From Aphrocallistes beatrix (Eukaryota; Porifera; Hexactinellida; Sceptrulophora; Aphrocallistidae): DNA of 64,000 bases. The notes under the pieces were generated by a model. It was given only the letters and a program-made list of their open reading frames with translations, ran no database searches and had not been told where the DNA came from. Positions within the stretch are counted from its first letter, which is position 1; each line of letters starts with the position of its first letter. A program made the translations under genes and the position numbers. The DNA lies in assembly GCA_963281255.1 (NCBI GenBank), contig OY725497.1, forward strand, positions 558,001 to 622,000. Direction: 5' to 3'. Positions 29,682 to 42,260 of this stretch are shown here, in pieces.

Positions 29682-31606
29682 TTAATCATCCTCTCCATCG
29701 AACTCGTCTACACCGACCTCTTCATATTGCTGGTACTCAGATATCATGTCCGACACGTTAGATCGAGCCTCTGTGAATTCCATCTCATCCATTCCTTCTC
29801 CAGTGTAGAAGTGCAGGAATGCTTTCCTTCCAAACATCTTGTTGAATTGTTCTAGAAGACGTTGGAAGAGAGTTTTGATTGATGTTGAGTTGGCTATGAA
29901 AGTTGAGCTCATTTTCAATCCCTTCGGTGGGACGGAGCACACAGCCGTTTTGACGTTATTAGGAATCCACTCGACGAAATAGGCACTGTTTTTGCTCTGC
30001 ATTAGGATCATCTGGTCGTCCACTTCCTTCATTGATACTTGTCCGCGAAATATCGCAGCAACAGTGAGGTATTTCCCATTCCTCGGGTCACATGCAGCCA
30101 TTACATTCTTAGTATCAAACATTTGATGCGTTAGTTCAGTAACTGAGAGCGACTGATAGGTCTTAACATCGTTAGAGGTTAAGGGTGCATACCCTGGCAT
30201 GAAGAAGTGCAATCTTGGAAACGGTACCATGTTCACTGCTAACTTCCTTAAATCCGCGTTCAGCTGGCCTGGGAACCTAAGACACGTAGTGATACCTGAC
30301 ATGGTGTTTGCCACTAGCGTATTTAGATCATAATATCCAGCTTTGCTGATTTTAAGCACACGAGTGCAGATATTATGGAGAGCTTCATTGTCAATACAAA
30401 ATGTCTGATCAGTGTTGTCTATTAACTCATGAGTTGAGAGCATCGCGTTGTACGGCTCAACAACTGTATCTGACACCTTAGGGGAAGGTACAACGCTGAA
30501 ACTCATTATGATGCGATCTGGAAATTCTTCTTTCATCTTGGCTAGCAAGAGCGTTCCCAGCCCAGACCCAGTTCCACCTCCTAATGAGTGGATCAGTTGG
30601 AATCCTTGTAAGCAGTCACTGTCTTCCGCTTCCTTTCTCACTGTATCCACTACAGATTCAATCAGGTCTGCACCTTCTGTATAATGTCCTTTGGCCCAGT
30701 TGTTCCCGGCCCCACTGTGTCCGTTAATAAGGTTATCCGGACGGAAAAGCCCCCCAAGAGCACCGCCTCTCACAGCATCTAATGTACCTGGTTCCAAGTC
30801 GACCAGCACAGCACGTGGTACATACTTTCCTCCCTGAGCCTCGCTGTAGTACACATTCAATCTCTCGAATTGGATATCAGATAGAAGGCTGTCTGTGCGG
30901 ATAAATGTTCCTGTTGCATCAATGGAATGTTCTTCATTTAGTTGTTCCCAAAACTACAAATTATGAAAACATATTTACGTACATATTGAATTCTACCCAT
31001 TACAATGCAGTAGATTTATATTCTTATATTCCATTGCCATTAGCACTTAATTCTCCATGGGATTAACCTTAAGAAAATTATTTAGAAGCAATTCACCAGA
31101 AATAGGTGAAGTGGAGTATCAACTTCTTAAGAATAGAATCAAAAGGATCCATGAAAAAGATTCAGAATTAGTTTGCAGACTGAATTCAGTAGTAAATGAT
31201 TATACTTATCGAATTGACTCGAAGGCAAATAATAAATTATCGATTTTATTGACAGAAAAACCGTATTATTTCTCACGAGATTACACACCTCAGTTTTTAG
31301 GCTTTCAACGTGCAACCAAAATGGTCACAAAATTTCGAATGGATCCAGAAACTTGGACCCCAGAAATGATCAGCAGAGAAATGAAAATAAGTTTAACTGA
31401 AGCTCAGAAGTTATATTCCATGCTAGAGAAAATAGACGCTAAATAGTTAATAGTTGTACCGTTTGTCACTTTATAATTAGTTTATTTTAAAATTAATTTA
31501 TGATATTTTTATAACATTTATGTTTAAATTATTTTAAATGTCAACTCACCCGAGAGCCAATTTGATTGCCACATTGCCCACACTGAACATGAACTATTTC
31601 TCTCAT
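29682..31606 (-). CDS. Beta-tubulin
   Basis: Two exons join in phase: 31,606-31,550 (19 codons, [19 protein letters not shown]) and 30,953-29,682. They give 442 residues, as expected. The MREI start is the autoregulation tetrapeptide of beta-tubulin mRNAs. The GTP loop GGGTGSG, the T7 region and the acidic tail ([13 protein letters not shown]) are present. The first-intron position after codon 19 is common in animal beta-tubulins. That intron (30,954-31,549, 596 bp) contains a small gene on the opposite strand. Beta-tubulin pairs with alpha-tubulin in microtubules. Its promoter faces PRP8 across 1.3 kb. Confidence 0.97.
31057..31446 (+). CDS. Small protein gene nested in the beta-tubulin intron
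   Basis: The intact frame of 129 residues lies antisense in the 596-bp tubulin intron and fills two thirds of it. It is basic, without a clear signal peptide or membrane segment. The end ([20 protein letters not shown] then [13 protein letters not shown]) resembles the helix-turn-helix region of neugrin/Rrg9 proteins, which are mitochondrial. That is a weak resemblance by eye. The amphipathic basic start ([11 protein letters not shown]) would fit a mitochondrial presequence. A chance frame of this length with sensible composition in an AT-rich intron is unlikely but not excluded. Confidence 0.6.
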   Translation: MGLTLRKLFRSNSPEIGEVEYQLLKNRIKRIHEKDSELVCRLNSVVNDYTYRIDSKANNKLSILLTEKPYYFSRDYTPQFLGFQRATKMVTKFRMDPETWTPEMISREMKISLTEAQKLYSMLEKIDAK

Positions 31607-32502
31607 CTCTGTCTCACTTGCACGGTTGTTATTGAGTTAATTGATGTAACTAATAGACTGATGATCTGATCATCTCATCGTCTTTTATACATCTCCGCCT
31701 AGACTTTCCATGGAAATAATATTTTATTACCATTTAAGTGACTGGCACTTTAAAGTAATCTGGATTTCGTGCGATACCAACGATTATTCGTTTCAATAGG
31801 ATTTCTTTTCAGATATCTGCCTTACTTTTCCAGCCTGTGTAAGTAGATTATGTATTTGGTTGCATTCTAGTTGTAGGTAATGGTCTTCACCTCATTCAAT
31901 AGTTTAACTTCCTTTGGTATCTCTATTTCAATTCGGACACTGAAGAAATGATTGTTACATGATCTTGCAAGTCACACTATTCACTGATTAAATACCAATC
32001 GTTGGTGTGTACTACCTGGTAGGACGAACTAATCGCAACCTATTGGATTTTTATCGATTTTCTGAAGTTACATCCTACTGTTTGATTGCTTGCAATTCAG
32101 GGCTTGGAAAGGAATATCTGATGGTCTTCCTGAGCCAGATGTGATCTGGAAATCCATAGTTAATTAATTAATAAGGTTGAATCACGGTGTAGAGGTTAAA
32201 ATTGAAAATTTGTTAAAAAAGTCCACTTGTTGCCACTAGTTTTGCACCAAAAACCCCACCAAGCACCCTTTGGAAGCTTTTTTTTAACTAAAATGCCCAC
32301 TTAGCTCAATAACTTTGAATTCAAATTTTGACAAAATTCGTCACTTCATAATATTTAAATTATCTAACATTTCTTGCAAATTAATTAAAAACCAAGTCTT
32401 TGCCCAGGATTAATTTACTTGGAGCAGAGTGCTATTTTTTTAATTGTTTCATGGGAGTGGCGGAGCCTTCTGTATTTCTTGAAATTGTGGAGAAAATAGT
32501 AC

Positions 32503-32652
32503 AGTTAACTCTCGATCTTATGCCAAGTACGTCTATAACGAAATTCCTTTTGCTCGGTTGGATTACTTATATCAACCACTTCGGTTATCGAAACTCCGCT
32601 CATAACGAATTAAAATCGATGTCCCGAGGGTTTCGTTATAACGAGAGTTGAC
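32503..32652. mobile_element. Tigger/pogo-like MITE
   Basis: Ends CAGTTAACTCTCG and the complement of CGAGAGTTGACGG pair at 11 of 13 bases. Inner copies of ATAACGAA and TTCGTTATAACG also pair. AACTCTCGTTAT is a common outer motif in animal Tigger/pogo elements. A TA lies to the left; the right flank is less clear. Confidence 0.55.
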
Positions 32653-32690
32653 GGCTTTTCCCAGTACATTCTATGCACGTTCTAAATTCT

Positions 32691-32761
32691 CTGAATCACG
32701 CGTTCTATCCAGGATGGTACAGAGCAGGATATCCCACTCTACCATCCTGTCCTTGATTCAG
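32691..32761. repeat. Strong hairpin upstream of PRP8
   Basis: Arms CAGGATGGTA (32,710-32,719) and TACCATCCTG (32,740-32,749) are perfect complements. The outer arms CTGAATCA (32,691) and TGATTCAG (32,754-32,761) also pair perfectly, giving a stem of about 70 bases with an internal bulge. It could be a small RNA precursor, a foldback element or nothing transcribed. Confidence 0.6.
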
Positions 32762-32898
32762 TAGCACCCATAATAAGCCAGGTAAATATATATGATTACC
32801 CTATTTGATAGATCGGTTAATTAACAAGTTATCTCTATAAATTATTGACACTTATTTATTTATTTATTTATTTATTAGTTTCTGAAAAACTTAGAATT

Positions 32899-35800
32899 AT
32901 GGCTGAATTTGATCCGGGACCTTTCCCACAGCCCCCTCCAGGGCTACCTCTCCCCCCTCATCTGCTTCCTGAGAACCAGGTACCGCCTCAGCAGCCCCCT
33001 ACCTTCCCTCCTCCCTGGCCCTCCTACTACTCCACCGGATACACCCCTGAGCTGACTGAGGAGCAGCTGCAAGAGAAAGCCAGGAAATGGCAGCAACTTC
33101 AGCAGAAAAGATACGCAGAAAAACGCAAATTCGGTTTCGTTGAAGCTCAGAAAGAAGACCTGCCCGAAGAGCACGTGCGTAAGATAATGCGCGACCATGG
33201 GGACATGACAAACCGGAAGTTCCGCCACGACAAGCGTGTCTACCTGGGCGCGCTGAAGTACATGCCGCACGCAGTGCTGAAACTCCTGGAGAACATGCCG
33301 ATGCCCTGGGAGCAGATACGCACAGTCAGCGTGCTGTACCACATCACGGGAGCCATCACGTTCGTGAACGAAATCCCGTGGGTGATAGAGCCGATGTACA
33401 TCGCACAGTGGGGCAGCATGTGGATCATGATGCGCAGGGAGAAGCGAGATAGGCGCCATTTCAAGCGCATGAGATTCCCGCCCTTTGACGACGAAGAACC
33501 GCCCTTGGACTACGGAGACAATGTACTCGACATCGAACCCCTCGAGGCCATCCAGATGGAGATGGACGAGGAAGAGGATGCGGATATATTCGATTGGTTC
33601 TACGAACATAAACCGAAGGCTTTGATCAACCGGAAAATGGTGAATGGGTCTTCTTACCGCAGGTGGAAACTCACCATGCCTATTCTCTCCACTCTCTACA
33701 GACTTGCTAATCAGCTGCTCACCGACCTAGTGGACGAGAACTACTTCTACCTGTTCGACCTGAAATCCTTCTTTACCAGCAAAGCCCTCAACCTCGCCAT
33801 CCCTGGTGGGCCTAAGTTTGAACCGCTCGTGCGGGACCAGAACATGATGGACGAGGACTGGAACGAGTTCAATGACATCAACAAGATAATAATTCGACAC
33901 CACATCCGTACTGAGTACAGGATCGCATTCCCCTACCTCTACAACAGCATGCCCTACTGCGTCCATCTCTCTTGGTACCACACGCCGAACGTGGTCTACA
34001 TCAAGACAGAGGATCCGGACCTCCCTGCCTTCTACTTCGATCCTCTCATCAATCCGATTACATTCAACAAGTCCGCGCAGTCCCTCCTTACCCAGCGCGT
34101 GTCCGCCGACGCACAGCTGGAAACCGACGATGACGATGAGTTCCAACTGCCAGAGTACATCGACCCCTTCCTGCAGGAAGTGCCCTTGTACTCGGATAAC
34201 ACTGCGAATGGGATCTCTCTGCTTTGGGCGCCGAAACCGTTCAACACTCGGTCTGGAAGGACTCGCCGGTGCATCGATATCCCGCTCGTGGCCAGCTGGT
34301 ACAAGGAGCATGCTCCGACAGGTCATCCTGTGAAGGTGCGTGTTTCTTATCAGAAACTTCTCAAGTGCTATGTACTCAACGCACTGAAGAGGAGACCTCC
34401 CAAGTCGATGAAGAAACGCTATCTCTTCAGGTCCTTCAAGACCACCAAGTTCTTCCAGTGCACCAAGCTTGACTGGGTGGAGGCGGGGCTGCAGGTGTGT
34501 AGACAGGGGTACAACATGCTCAACCTCCTCATCCACAGGAAGAATCTCAACTACCTCCATCTCGATTTCAACTTCAACCTCAAACCAGTTAAAACCCTCA
34601 CCACCAAAGAGCGCAAGAAATCTCGCTTCGGGAATGCCTTCCACTTGTGCAGAGAAATCCTGAGACTCACTAAGCTCATCGTGGATTCGCACGTCCAGTA
34701 CAGACTCGGAAATGTGGACGCGTATCAGCTGGCGGATGGACTCCAGTACGTATTTTCACACGTGGGGCAGCTGACCGGTATGTACCGGTACAAGTACAAG
34801 CTGATGAGGCAGATTCGCATGTGTAAAGATCTGAAGCATGTTATCTACTACCGGTTCAATACCGGACCCGTCGGTAAGGGGCCTGGGTGTGGGATTTGGG
34901 CGCCAGGATGGAGGGTGTGGATCTTCTTCCTGAGAGGGATCGTGCCTCTCTTAGAGAGGTGGCTAGGTAACCTCCTCTCGCGCCAATTCGAAGGCCGACA
35001 CAGTAAGGGCATAGCCAAGACGGTGACGAAACAGAGAGTGGAGAGTCACTACGATTTAGAGCTCAGAGCCTCTGTCATGCATGACATCCTGGACATGATG
35101 CCGGAGGGGATCAGACAGAACAAAGCTAAGACCATTCTGCAGCACCTGTCAGAAGCTTGGAGGTGTTGGAAAGCCAACATTCCGTGGAAAGTCCCAGGCC
35201 TCCCTATCCCTATCGAGAACATGATCCTGCGGTACGTGAAGAGCAAAGCGGACTGGTGGACGAACACTTCCCACTACAACCGTGAGAGAATTCGCAGAGG
35301 TGCTACTGTCGACAAGACTGTGTGTAAGAAGAACCTGGGCCGTCTGACTCGATTGTACCTCAAAGCTGAGCAGGAGAGGCAGCACAACTACCTGAAAGAC
35401 GGTCCTTACATCACCGCAGAGGAGGCAGTGGCTATTTATACGACCATGGTGCATTGGCTGGAGAGCAGACGGTTCAGTCCAATTCCTTTCCCACCCTTGT
35501 CCTATAAGCACGACACCAAACTGCTGATCCTAGCCCTGGAGAGGCTGAAAGAGGCCTACAGCGTCAAATCACGCCTCAACCACTCACAGCGTGAAGAGCT
35601 GGGACTGATCGAGCAGGCGTATGACAATCCACACGAGGCTCTCTCGCGGATAAAGAGACACCTGCTCACGATGCGCGCCTTCAAGGAGGTGGGCATCGAG
35701 TTCATGGATCTCTACTCACACCTGACTCCCGTCTACGACATCGAGCCGATTGAGAAAATAACTGACGCGTACCTTGATCAGTACATCTGGTACGAAGCGG

Positions 35801-38800
35801 ACAAAAGGCGGCTTTTCCCGCCCTGGATAAAACCCTCAGACACAGAACCACCCCCCTCGCTTGTCTACAAATGGTGTCAGAGCATAAACAACCTGAAGAA
35901 CGTCTGGGAGAGCGGGGAAGGGGAGTGCAATGTCATGATGGAGACTACGTACGAGAAGATCTACGAGAAAATCGACCTCACTCTCCTCAATCGGCTCCTT
36001 AGACTCATCATAGACCACAACATAGCAGACTACATGACCGCCAAGAACAATATCGTGATCAACTACAAAGACATGAACCATACGAACTCCTACGGAGTGA
36101 TCCGAGGGCTTCAATTCGCCTCTTTTATAGTTCAGTTCTACAGTCTGGTGCTGGACCTCTTGGTGCTGGGCTTGCACCGAGCAGCAGAGATGGCAGGACC
36201 CTCTCAGAGTCCGAATGAATTCCTCACCTACCAAGACAACGAGACAGAGACCTTCCACCCCATAAGATTCTACTCCCGGTACATCGACCGCATTCACATC
36301 TTCTTCAGGTTCACTTCTGAGGAGGCTCGAGAGCTGATACAAAGGTTTCTAACCGAGCATCCAGACCCTAACAACGAGAACATAGTCGGCTATAACAACA
36401 GGAAGTGCTGGCCTCGAGACGCACGCATGAGACTGATGAAGCATGACGTGAACTTAGGTCGAGCTGTGTTTTGGGATATCAAGAACAGACTCCCCAGATC
36501 TCTAACCACCCTCCTGTGGGAGAATAGTTTCGTGAGTGTTTACTCCAAAGACAACCCCAACCTTCTTTTCAACATGACAGGATTCGAGGTACGTATCCTC
36601 CCCAAGTGTCGGACCGGGTCGGAGGATATGCGGAACAAGGACGGAGTTTGGCACCTGCAGAATGAGATAACCAAGGAACGGACTGCTCAATGCTTCTTGA
36701 GAGTTGACGACGAGTCTATGCAGAGATTCCACAACCGAGTCCGACAGATACTGATGGCATCGGGAAGCACGACCTTCACTAAGATAGTCAACAAGTGGAA
36801 CACCGCTCTGATCGGACTGATGACCTACTTCAGAGAAGCAGTCACCAACACGCAGGAGCTGCTCGACCTCCTCGTGAAGTGTGAAAATAAAATTCAAACT
36901 CGAATCAAGATTGGATTGAACAGCAAAATGCCCAGTCGGTTCCCTCCAGTTGTCTTCTACACCCCGAAGGAGTTAGGCGGGCTTGGGATGCTATCAATGG
37001 GACACGTGTTGATCCCACAGTCAGATCTCAGATGGTCTCAACAGACGGACGCAGGGATTACTCACTTCCGGTCTGGTATGTCCCATGATGAGGACCAGCT
37101 GATCCCTAACCTCTACCGGTATATCCAGCCGTGGGAGTCCGAGTTCATCGACTCCCAGCGTGTGTGGGCTGAGTACAGGCTGAAGAGACAGGAAGCGATC
37201 TCGCAGAATAGGAGACTCAACTTGGAGGATTTGGAGGAGTCCTGGGACCGTGGGATTCCCCGCATCAACACTCTCTTTCAGAAAGATAGACAGACGCTGG
37301 CCTATGACAAGGGTTGGAGGGTCCGGACCGATTTCAAGCAGTACCAAGTCCTGAAGCAGAATCCGTTCTGGTGGACGCATCAGAGACACGACGGGAAGCT
37401 CTGGAATCTGAACAACTACCGTACCGACATGATACAGGCGCTGGGGGGAGTAGAGGGGATTCTAGAGCATACCCTCTTCAAAGGAACCTACTTCCCCACT
37501 TGGGAGGGCCTGTTCTGGGAGAAAGCCAGCGGTTTTGAAGAGTCGATGAAGTATAAAAAGCTCACAAACGCACAGCGATCTGGTCTCAACCAGATCCCTA
37601 ACCGTAGATTCACTTTATGGTGGTCTCCGACTATAAATAGAGCTAACGTGTACGTAGGTTTCCAAGTGCAGCTTGACTTGACTGGTATTTTCATGCACGG
37701 GAAGATCCCTACCCTGAAAATATCTTTGATTCAGATTTTCCGCGCTCATCTCTGGCAGAAGATCCACGAGAGCGTTGTAATGGACTTGTGTCAGGTGTTT
37801 GATCAAGAGTTAGATGCGTTACAGATACAAACCGTTCAGAAAGAGACCATACACCCCCGTAAATCCTACAAAATGAACAGCTCCTGTGCTGACATCCTCT
37901 TATTCGCGAGTAACAAATGGTCCGTGTCCAAGCCATCACTGATTTCCGACATGAAAGATGTCATGGACAATGCCACTACACAAAAGTACTGGTTGGATAT
38001 ACAGCTTCGATGGGGTGACTACGATTCGCACGATGTGGAGAGATACGCTCGCGCCAAGTTCCTGGACTATACGACTGATAACATGAGCATCTACCCCTCT
38101 CCTACTGGAGTAATGATCGCCATAGATCTAGCTTACAACCTGCATTCAGCCTTCGGACACTGGATCCCCGGGATGAAATCCCTGGTCCAGCAAGCAATGG
38201 CTAAGATAATGAAGGCTAACCCCGCACTCTACGTGTTGAGGGAGCGTATTAGAAAGGGCCTGCAGTTGTACAGCAGCGAACCCACTGAACCCTATCTCTC
38301 CTCTCAGAATTATGGAGAGCTTTTCTCCAACCAGATTATTTGGTTCGTAGATGACACTAATGTGTATAGAGTGACCATTCATAAAACATTTGAAGGAAAT
38401 CTTACCACCAAACCTATCAACGGAGCAATCTTCATTTTCAATCCTAGGACAGGTCAGCTGTTTCTTAAGATCATACACACTAAAGTTTGGGCGGGACAAA
38501 AGCGGTTGAGTCAGCTGGCAAAATGGAAAACAGCTGAAGAAGTTGCGGCATTGATTCGCTCTTTGCCAGTGGAGGAGCAACCTCGGCAGATTATCGTTAC
38601 CAGAAAAGGAATGTTGGATCCTTTAGAAGTACATCTTTTAGACTTCCCGAATATCGTGATTAAAGGCTCTGAGCTCCAGCTGCCTTTCCAAGCTTGTTTG
38701 AAGGTGGAAAAGTTTGGTGATTTAATTCTCAAAGCAACTGAGCCTCAAATGGTTCTATTCAATCTGTATGACGATTGGCTGAAGTCCATCTCTTCTTACA

Positions 38801-40023
38801 CGGCCTTTTCTCGCTTGATTCTTATTTTGAGAGCTCTACACGTCAACAATGACAGAAGCAAGATCATCCTTAAACCCGATAAATCCACCGTCACAGAATC
38901 TCACCACATCTGGCCCAGCTTGGACGATGAAGAGTGGACAAAGATTGAGAACGAGCTGAAGGATTTGATACTACTTGACTATGGCAAGAAGAACAACGTA
39001 AACGTCGCCTCCCTAACTCAGTCAGAAATCCGAGACATTATTCTTGGGATGGAGATATCTGCCCCCAGCGCTCAGCGACAGCAAATAGCCGAGATAGAAA
39101 AGCAAGCGAAGGACCAATCCCAAGTCACAGCTATAACCACGATGACTACGAACAAACACGGCGATCAGATCGTGGTTGCTACTCTCTCTGATTACGAAAC
39201 TCAGGTATTTTCCTCTCGCACTGACTGGCCTGTTCGAGCCATTTCTGCTACGAATCTCCACCTGCGTACTCACCATATCTACGTGAGTAGCGAGGATATC
39301 AAGGAATCCGGTTTCACATACATTCTCCCGAAGAATGTTTTGAGAAAATTTATTATAATCTCAGATCTCAGGACGCAGATTGCCGGGTATCTGTACGGGG
39401 TGTCACCAGGTGACAATCCGCAGGTTAAGGAGATAAGGTGCATCGTGATGGTACCTCAGTTGGGTACCCATCAGAAGGTAGACCTCCCAGACACTCTGCC
39501 TCAGCATGAATATCTGAAGGAGTTGGAACCACTCGGTTGGATTCACACTCAACCGAATGAACTCCCTCAACTCTCTCCTCAAGACGTGAGCAACCATGCT
39601 AAGATAATGTCACAACACTCTACTTGGGACGGCGAGAAGACGATCATCCTAACATGCAGTTTTACTCCTGGGTCTTGTTCCCTTGCTGCGTACAAGCTCA
39701 CACCTTCAGGGTACGAGTGGGGGAAGAAGAACAAGGACACTGGGAATAACCCCCAAGGATATCTACCCTCTCATTATGAGCGCGTTCAAATGCTTCTTTC
39801 AGATCGGTTCTACGGGTTCTTCATGGTACCAGCCCTTGGATCCTGGAATTACAACTTTATGGGAGTAAAGTTTTCTGCAAACATGCGTTATGAACTACAA
39901 CTTGCTAATCCGAAAGAATTTTACAATGAAATCCACAGGCCTGACCATTTTCTGCGGTTTTCTCAGGTCGACACAGCGAGGGGCACAGATGTAGAACCTG
40001 AGCTTGAAGATCTCCTCGCTTAA
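32899..40023 (+). CDS. PRPF8: Pre-mRNA splicing factor PRP8
   Basis: An intronless frame of about 2374 residues (human 2335) is nearly collinear with PRP8 throughout. It is the U5 snRNP scaffold at the spliceosome active site. After a proline-rich start, the NTD ([25 protein letters not shown]), the reverse-transcriptase-like and linker regions, the endonuclease-like region, the RNase H-like domain and the C-terminal Jab1/MPN domain ([20 protein letters not shown] onward) appear in order. The acidic tail ends EDLLA. I take MAEFDPGP at 32,899 as the start. A longer frame from 32,845 reads through TTTATTTATTAG, which looks like a splice acceptor. An intronless PRP8 is unusual for an animal. Confidence 0.98.
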   Translation: MAEFDPGPFPQPPPGLPLPPHLLPENQVPPQQPPTFPPPWPSYYSTGYTPELTEEQLQEKARKWQQLQQKRYAEKRKFGFVEAQKEDLPEEHVRKIMRDHGDMTNRKFRHDKRVYLGALKYMPHAVLKLLENMPMPWEQIRTVSVLYHITGAITFVNEIPWVIEPMYIAQWGSMWIMMRREKRDRRHFKRMRFPPFDDEEPPLDYGDNVLDIEPLEAIQMEMDEEEDADIFDWFYEHKPKALINRKMVNGSSYRRWKLTMPILSTLYRLANQLLTDLVDENYFYLFDLKSFFTSKALNLAIPGGPKFEPLVRDQNMMDEDWNEFNDINKIIIRHHIRTEYRIAFPYLYNSMPYCVHLSWYHTPNVVYIKTEDPDLPAFYFDPLINPITFNKSAQSLLTQRVSADAQLETDDDDEFQLPEYIDPFLQEVPLYSDNTANGISLLWAPKPFNTRSGRTRRCIDIPLVASWYKEHAPTGHPVKVRVSYQKLLKCYVLNALKRRPPKSMKKRYLFRSFKTTKFFQCTKLDWVEAGLQVCRQGYNMLNLLIHRKNLNYLHLDFNFNLKPVKTLTTKERKKSRFGNAFHLCREILRLTKLIVDSHVQYRLGNVDAYQLADGLQYVFSHVGQLTGMYRYKYKLMRQIRMCKDLKHVIYYRFNTGPVGKGPGCGIWAPGWRVWIFFLRGIVPLLERWLGNLLSRQFEGRHSKGIAKTVTKQRVESHYDLELRASVMHDILDMMPEGIRQNKAKTILQHLSEAWRCWKANIPWKVPGLPIPIENMILRYVKSKADWWTNTSHYNRERIRRGATVDKTVCKKNLGRLTRLYLKAEQERQHNYLKDGPYITAEEAVAIYTTMVHWLESRRFSPIPFPPLSYKHDTKLLILALERLKEAYSVKSRLNHSQREELGLIEQAYDNPHEALSRIKRHLLTMRAFKEVGIEFMDLYSHLTPVYDIEPIEKITDAYLDQYIWYEADKRRLFPPWIKPSDTEPPPSLVYKWCQSINNLKNVWESGEGECNVMMETTYEKIYEKIDLTLLNRLLRLIIDHNIADYMTAKNNIVINYKDMNHTNSYGVIRGLQFASFIVQFYSLVLDLLVLGLHRAAEMAGPSQSPNEFLTYQDNETETFHPIRFYSRYIDRIHIFFRFTSEEARELIQRFLTEHPDPNNENIVGYNNRKCWPRDARMRLMKHDVNLGRAVFWDIKNRLPRSLTTLLWENSFVSVYSKDNPNLLFNMTGFEVRILPKCRTGSEDMRNKDGVWHLQNEITKERTAQCFLRVDDESMQRFHNRVRQILMASGSTTFTKIVNKWNTALIGLMTYFREAVTNTQELLDLLVKCENKIQTRIKIGLNSKMPSRFPPVVFYTPKELGGLGMLSMGHVLIPQSDLRWSQQTDAGITHFRSGMSHDEDQLIPNLYRYIQPWESEFIDSQRVWAEYRLKRQEAISQNRRLNLEDLEESWDRGIPRINTLFQKDRQTLAYDKGWRVRTDFKQYQVLKQNPFWWTHQRHDGKLWNLNNYRTDMIQALGGVEGILEHTLFKGTYFPTWEGLFWEKASGFEESMKYKKLTNAQRSGLNQIPNRRFTLWWSPTINRANVYVGFQVQLDLTGIFMHGKIPTLKISLIQIFRAHLWQKIHESVVMDLCQVFDQELDALQIQTVQKETIHPRKSYKMNSSCADILLFASNKWSVSKPSLISDMKDVMDNATTQKYWLDIQLRWGDYDSHDVERYARAKFLDYTTDNMSIYPSPTGVMIAIDLAYNLHSAFGHWIPGMKSLVQQAMAKIMKANPALYVLRERIRKGLQLYSSEPTEPYLSSQNYGELFSNQIIWFVDDTNVYRVTIHKTFEGNLTTKPINGAIFIFNPRTGQLFLKIIHTKVWAGQKRLSQLAKWKTAEEVAALIRSLPVEEQPRQIIVTRKGMLDPLEVHLLDFPNIVIKGSELQLPFQACLKVEKFGDLILKATEPQMVLFNLYDDWLKSISSYTAFSRLILILRALHVNNDRSKIILKPDKSTVTESHHIWPSLDDEEWTKIENELKDLILLDYGKKNNVNVASLTQSEIRDIILGMEISAPSAQRQQIAEIEKQAKDQSQVTAITTMTTNKHGDQIVVATLSDYETQVFSSRTDWPVRAISATNLHLRTHHIYVSSEDIKESGFTYILPKNVLRKFIIISDLRTQIAGYLYGVSPGDNPQVKEIRCIVMVPQLGTHQKVDLPDTLPQHEYLKELEPLGWIHTQPNELPQLSPQDVSNHAKIMSQHSTWDGEKTIILTCSFTPGSCSLAAYKLTPSGYEWGKKNKDTGNNPQGYLPSHYERVQMLLSDRFYGFFMVPALGSWNYNFMGVKFSANMRYELQLANPKEFYNEIHRPDHFLRFSQVDTARGTDVEPELEDLLA

Positions 40024-40386
40024 TTCGATGATCCAAACTTAAGAATGACAATATGTACTTTTGTGAGATTTGTGAGAGTTAGAATTTACTAGAATTAACT
40101 ATAAGCTAGCTTAATTATTTATTTCTAGCTTTTTAAATCTAACAAACTTCATAGCGAATTTTCTTTCGTAGTCTTGCATGCTTTCCATTTACGAAGTTAA
40201 TTCCATTATGAAGTTAATACAAGTATCTTAATATTTTACTCGTTCATTGAGAAACGATAATTTCTATATAGCGTACATGATCTATCTGTTAGCACTCTCC
40301 AACTTAACTAAATTTCGTCAGGATCTTCGAGAATTATTCGGACATAAATTACGTATAACATTATCATAACCACTAGCTAGATTTCA
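40024..40386. other. PRP8 3' UTR and spacer
   Basis: AT-rich; no gene or repeat recognised. Confidence 0.4.
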
Positions 40387-41094
40387 ATGTCATTTAATAC
40401 TCACAAAATCGGGCGTCTCGATGCAGAGAATTGTTGGTTCTTAATATGTGACATGCAAGAGGGTTTTACACCCTGTTACTATTCTGAAATACTCGCCACT
40501 GCCTCACGTTTGATCCAAACTGCCAACATTCTCAACATTCCAATACTTTGCACAGAACATGAAGGGTGTGGAAAAACGCGCAGTGAGTTAGATCTGGGGA
40601 CGGCAACTGTATTCAGTAAGACGAAGTATTCCATGCTCCCTGTATTGCAGAAGAAGTTAAATGAGCGGCCCACCGCCAAAACAATCATTCTGTTTGGAGT
40701 TGCAACTGATTGCTGCGTCTTACAGACATGTTTGGATCTGCTTACTGCTGGTACAGGATATGATCTTATTTCCGAATCTCAATCGAATGAGTCTAAGTAT
40801 TTTGATACTTGACAATAATGGCAATTAGTACTATTTATTAATTAATTAATGGACTGATTATGATTAGGGTTTGAAGTGCACATAGTCTCAGATGCAGTTG
40901 GAAGTACTCGTCTAATTGATTCTGTCGTTGCAATAGAAAGAATGAGGAATAGTGGGGCATATGTTGTCACATCAGAGTACATCCCATGGGAGCTGATACG
41001 TGATTCTGATCACCCTGCTAATGACATGCTCTTAAAAATATACCAACAGCCTCTTCCTGAAATAGAACGCCTCACTTACATGCTTTCGAAATAA
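40387..41094 (+). CDS. Isochorismatase domain-containing protein
   Basis: Two exons (40,387-40,750 and 40,868-41,094) join in phase to give 196 residues, as for animal ISOC1/ISOC2 proteins. The cysteine hydrolase triad is visible: D in LICDMQEGF, K in FSKTKYSML and C in GVATDCCVLQT. The C-terminal half has the SDAVGSTRLIDSVVAIERM motif. Animal members have poorly defined substrates; bacterial relatives hydrolyse isochorismate or nicotinamide. It follows PRP8 by 363 bases and precedes RPL8 by 309, all on one strand. Confidence 0.92.
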
Positions 41095-41403
41095 ATTATG
41101 TACTGCACTTACTGTTTATAGAATTTGCTTTAGATTCAAATTTTATCTAGTATTCATGATATAGCGTTACCGACTTTTTGTTGCTGTTACATCCTATGTA
41201 GTTTTGAAATTTATTTCCACCTCTCAGTAATTATGTATGTGAAAAGATTGCAAGGCTTCCGGAAACTCGTACACCCTACCCTGGTAGGCTGTCCTTAAGT
41301 AACAATTGTAAATTCGAAACTCAATTTGTTCACACACTAGTCCAGACTTTACGATTGCTGACTATTAAGTATTTATAAGTAAATTAGTCTAAATTAGTTT
41401 CGA

Positions 41404-42260
41404 ATGGGACGTGTGATAAGAGGACAAAGGAAAGGAGCTGGTGGTATATTCCGTGCGCACACCAAACACCGAAAAGGCGTTCCAAAGTTCCGATCTCTCG
41501 ATTTCGCAGAAAGACACGGATACATCCGTGGAGTCGTGAAGGATATTATTCACGATCCAGGTCGAGGTGCGCCGTTAGCGGTCGTGGCGTTCAGGGATAG
41601 GTACCGGAATAAGTTGAGGAAACACAAGTTCCTAGCGGTAGAGGGGATTTCTACTGGACAGTTCGTGTACTGTGGGAAAAAAGGTGAGCTGGGTATCTTT
41701 TTTGCAGATTATCCTTCCTTCTGAAATCTTTGGTATAATGGTTTTATTTGTTCTTATTTTTAGCTCAAATAAGCGTGGGCAACTGCATCCCTCTCGGAGC
41801 GATCCCAGAGGGCCTGATCATCTCCAACGTGGAGGAGAAGATGGGAGACGGTGGGAAGATGGCCAGGACCTCAGGGACTTACATCACCCTCGTCTCTCAC
41901 AACAATGACAATAACACCAGCAAGATAAAGCTCCCATCGGGACAGAAGAAGACACTCTCTTCTAGGAATCGCGCTCTGATCGGGATTATCGCAGGCGGAG
42001 GTAGGACAGATAAACCGATGCTCAAAGCAGGAAACGCGTACCACAAGTACAAAGTGAAGAGGAACTGCTGGCCGAAGGTGCGAGGAGTCGCGATGAACCC
42101 AGTTGAACATCCCCACGGCGGTGGTAACCATCAGCACATCGGTAAGCCCAGCACCGTGAGGAGGAACTGTCCTCCGGGTAGGAAGGTGGGCCTGATCGCT
42201 GCCAGACGAACTGGGCGACTGAGAGGAGGCAAGAGAGGGAAACAGACCAAGAATGACTGA
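41404..42260 (+). CDS. RPL8: Large ribosomal subunit protein uL2 (RPL8)
   Basis: Exons 41,404-41,683 and 41,764-42,260 join at CGKK/AQ to give 258 residues (human 257). It is the uL2 protein near the peptidyl transferase centre. Signatures are [20 protein letters not shown], the SH3-like region, and [20 protein letters not shown] with the conserved histidine cluster, then a basic tail ([11 protein letters not shown]). The 80-bp intron is T-rich before the AG. No snoRNA boxes were seen in it. Confidence 0.98.

Larger units (their letters stand above)
31607..32898. other. Divergent intergenic region, beta-tubulin to PRP8
   Basis: About 1.3 kb between two divergently transcribed housekeeping genes. 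It holds a Tigger-like MITE (32,503-32,652) and a strong hairpin (32,691-32,761), annotated separately. No coding sequence is supported. An open frame at 32,400-32,651 mostly runs through the MITE. Confidence 0.55.

Noticed and set aside
32400..32651. 83-residue open frame upstream of PRP8
   Set aside because: Most of it lies in a Tigger-like MITE with inverted repeats.
32845..32898. N-terminal extension of PRP8 from an earlier ATG
   Set aside because: The extra residues read through a TTTATT microsatellite ending in an acceptor-like TTAG, have no family counterpart, and the next ATG gives a plausible start.
32944..36897. Long antisense open frames across PRP8 (up to 321 residues)
   Set aside because: They shadow the highly conserved PRP8 frame in GC-rich codons and have no recognisable domains.
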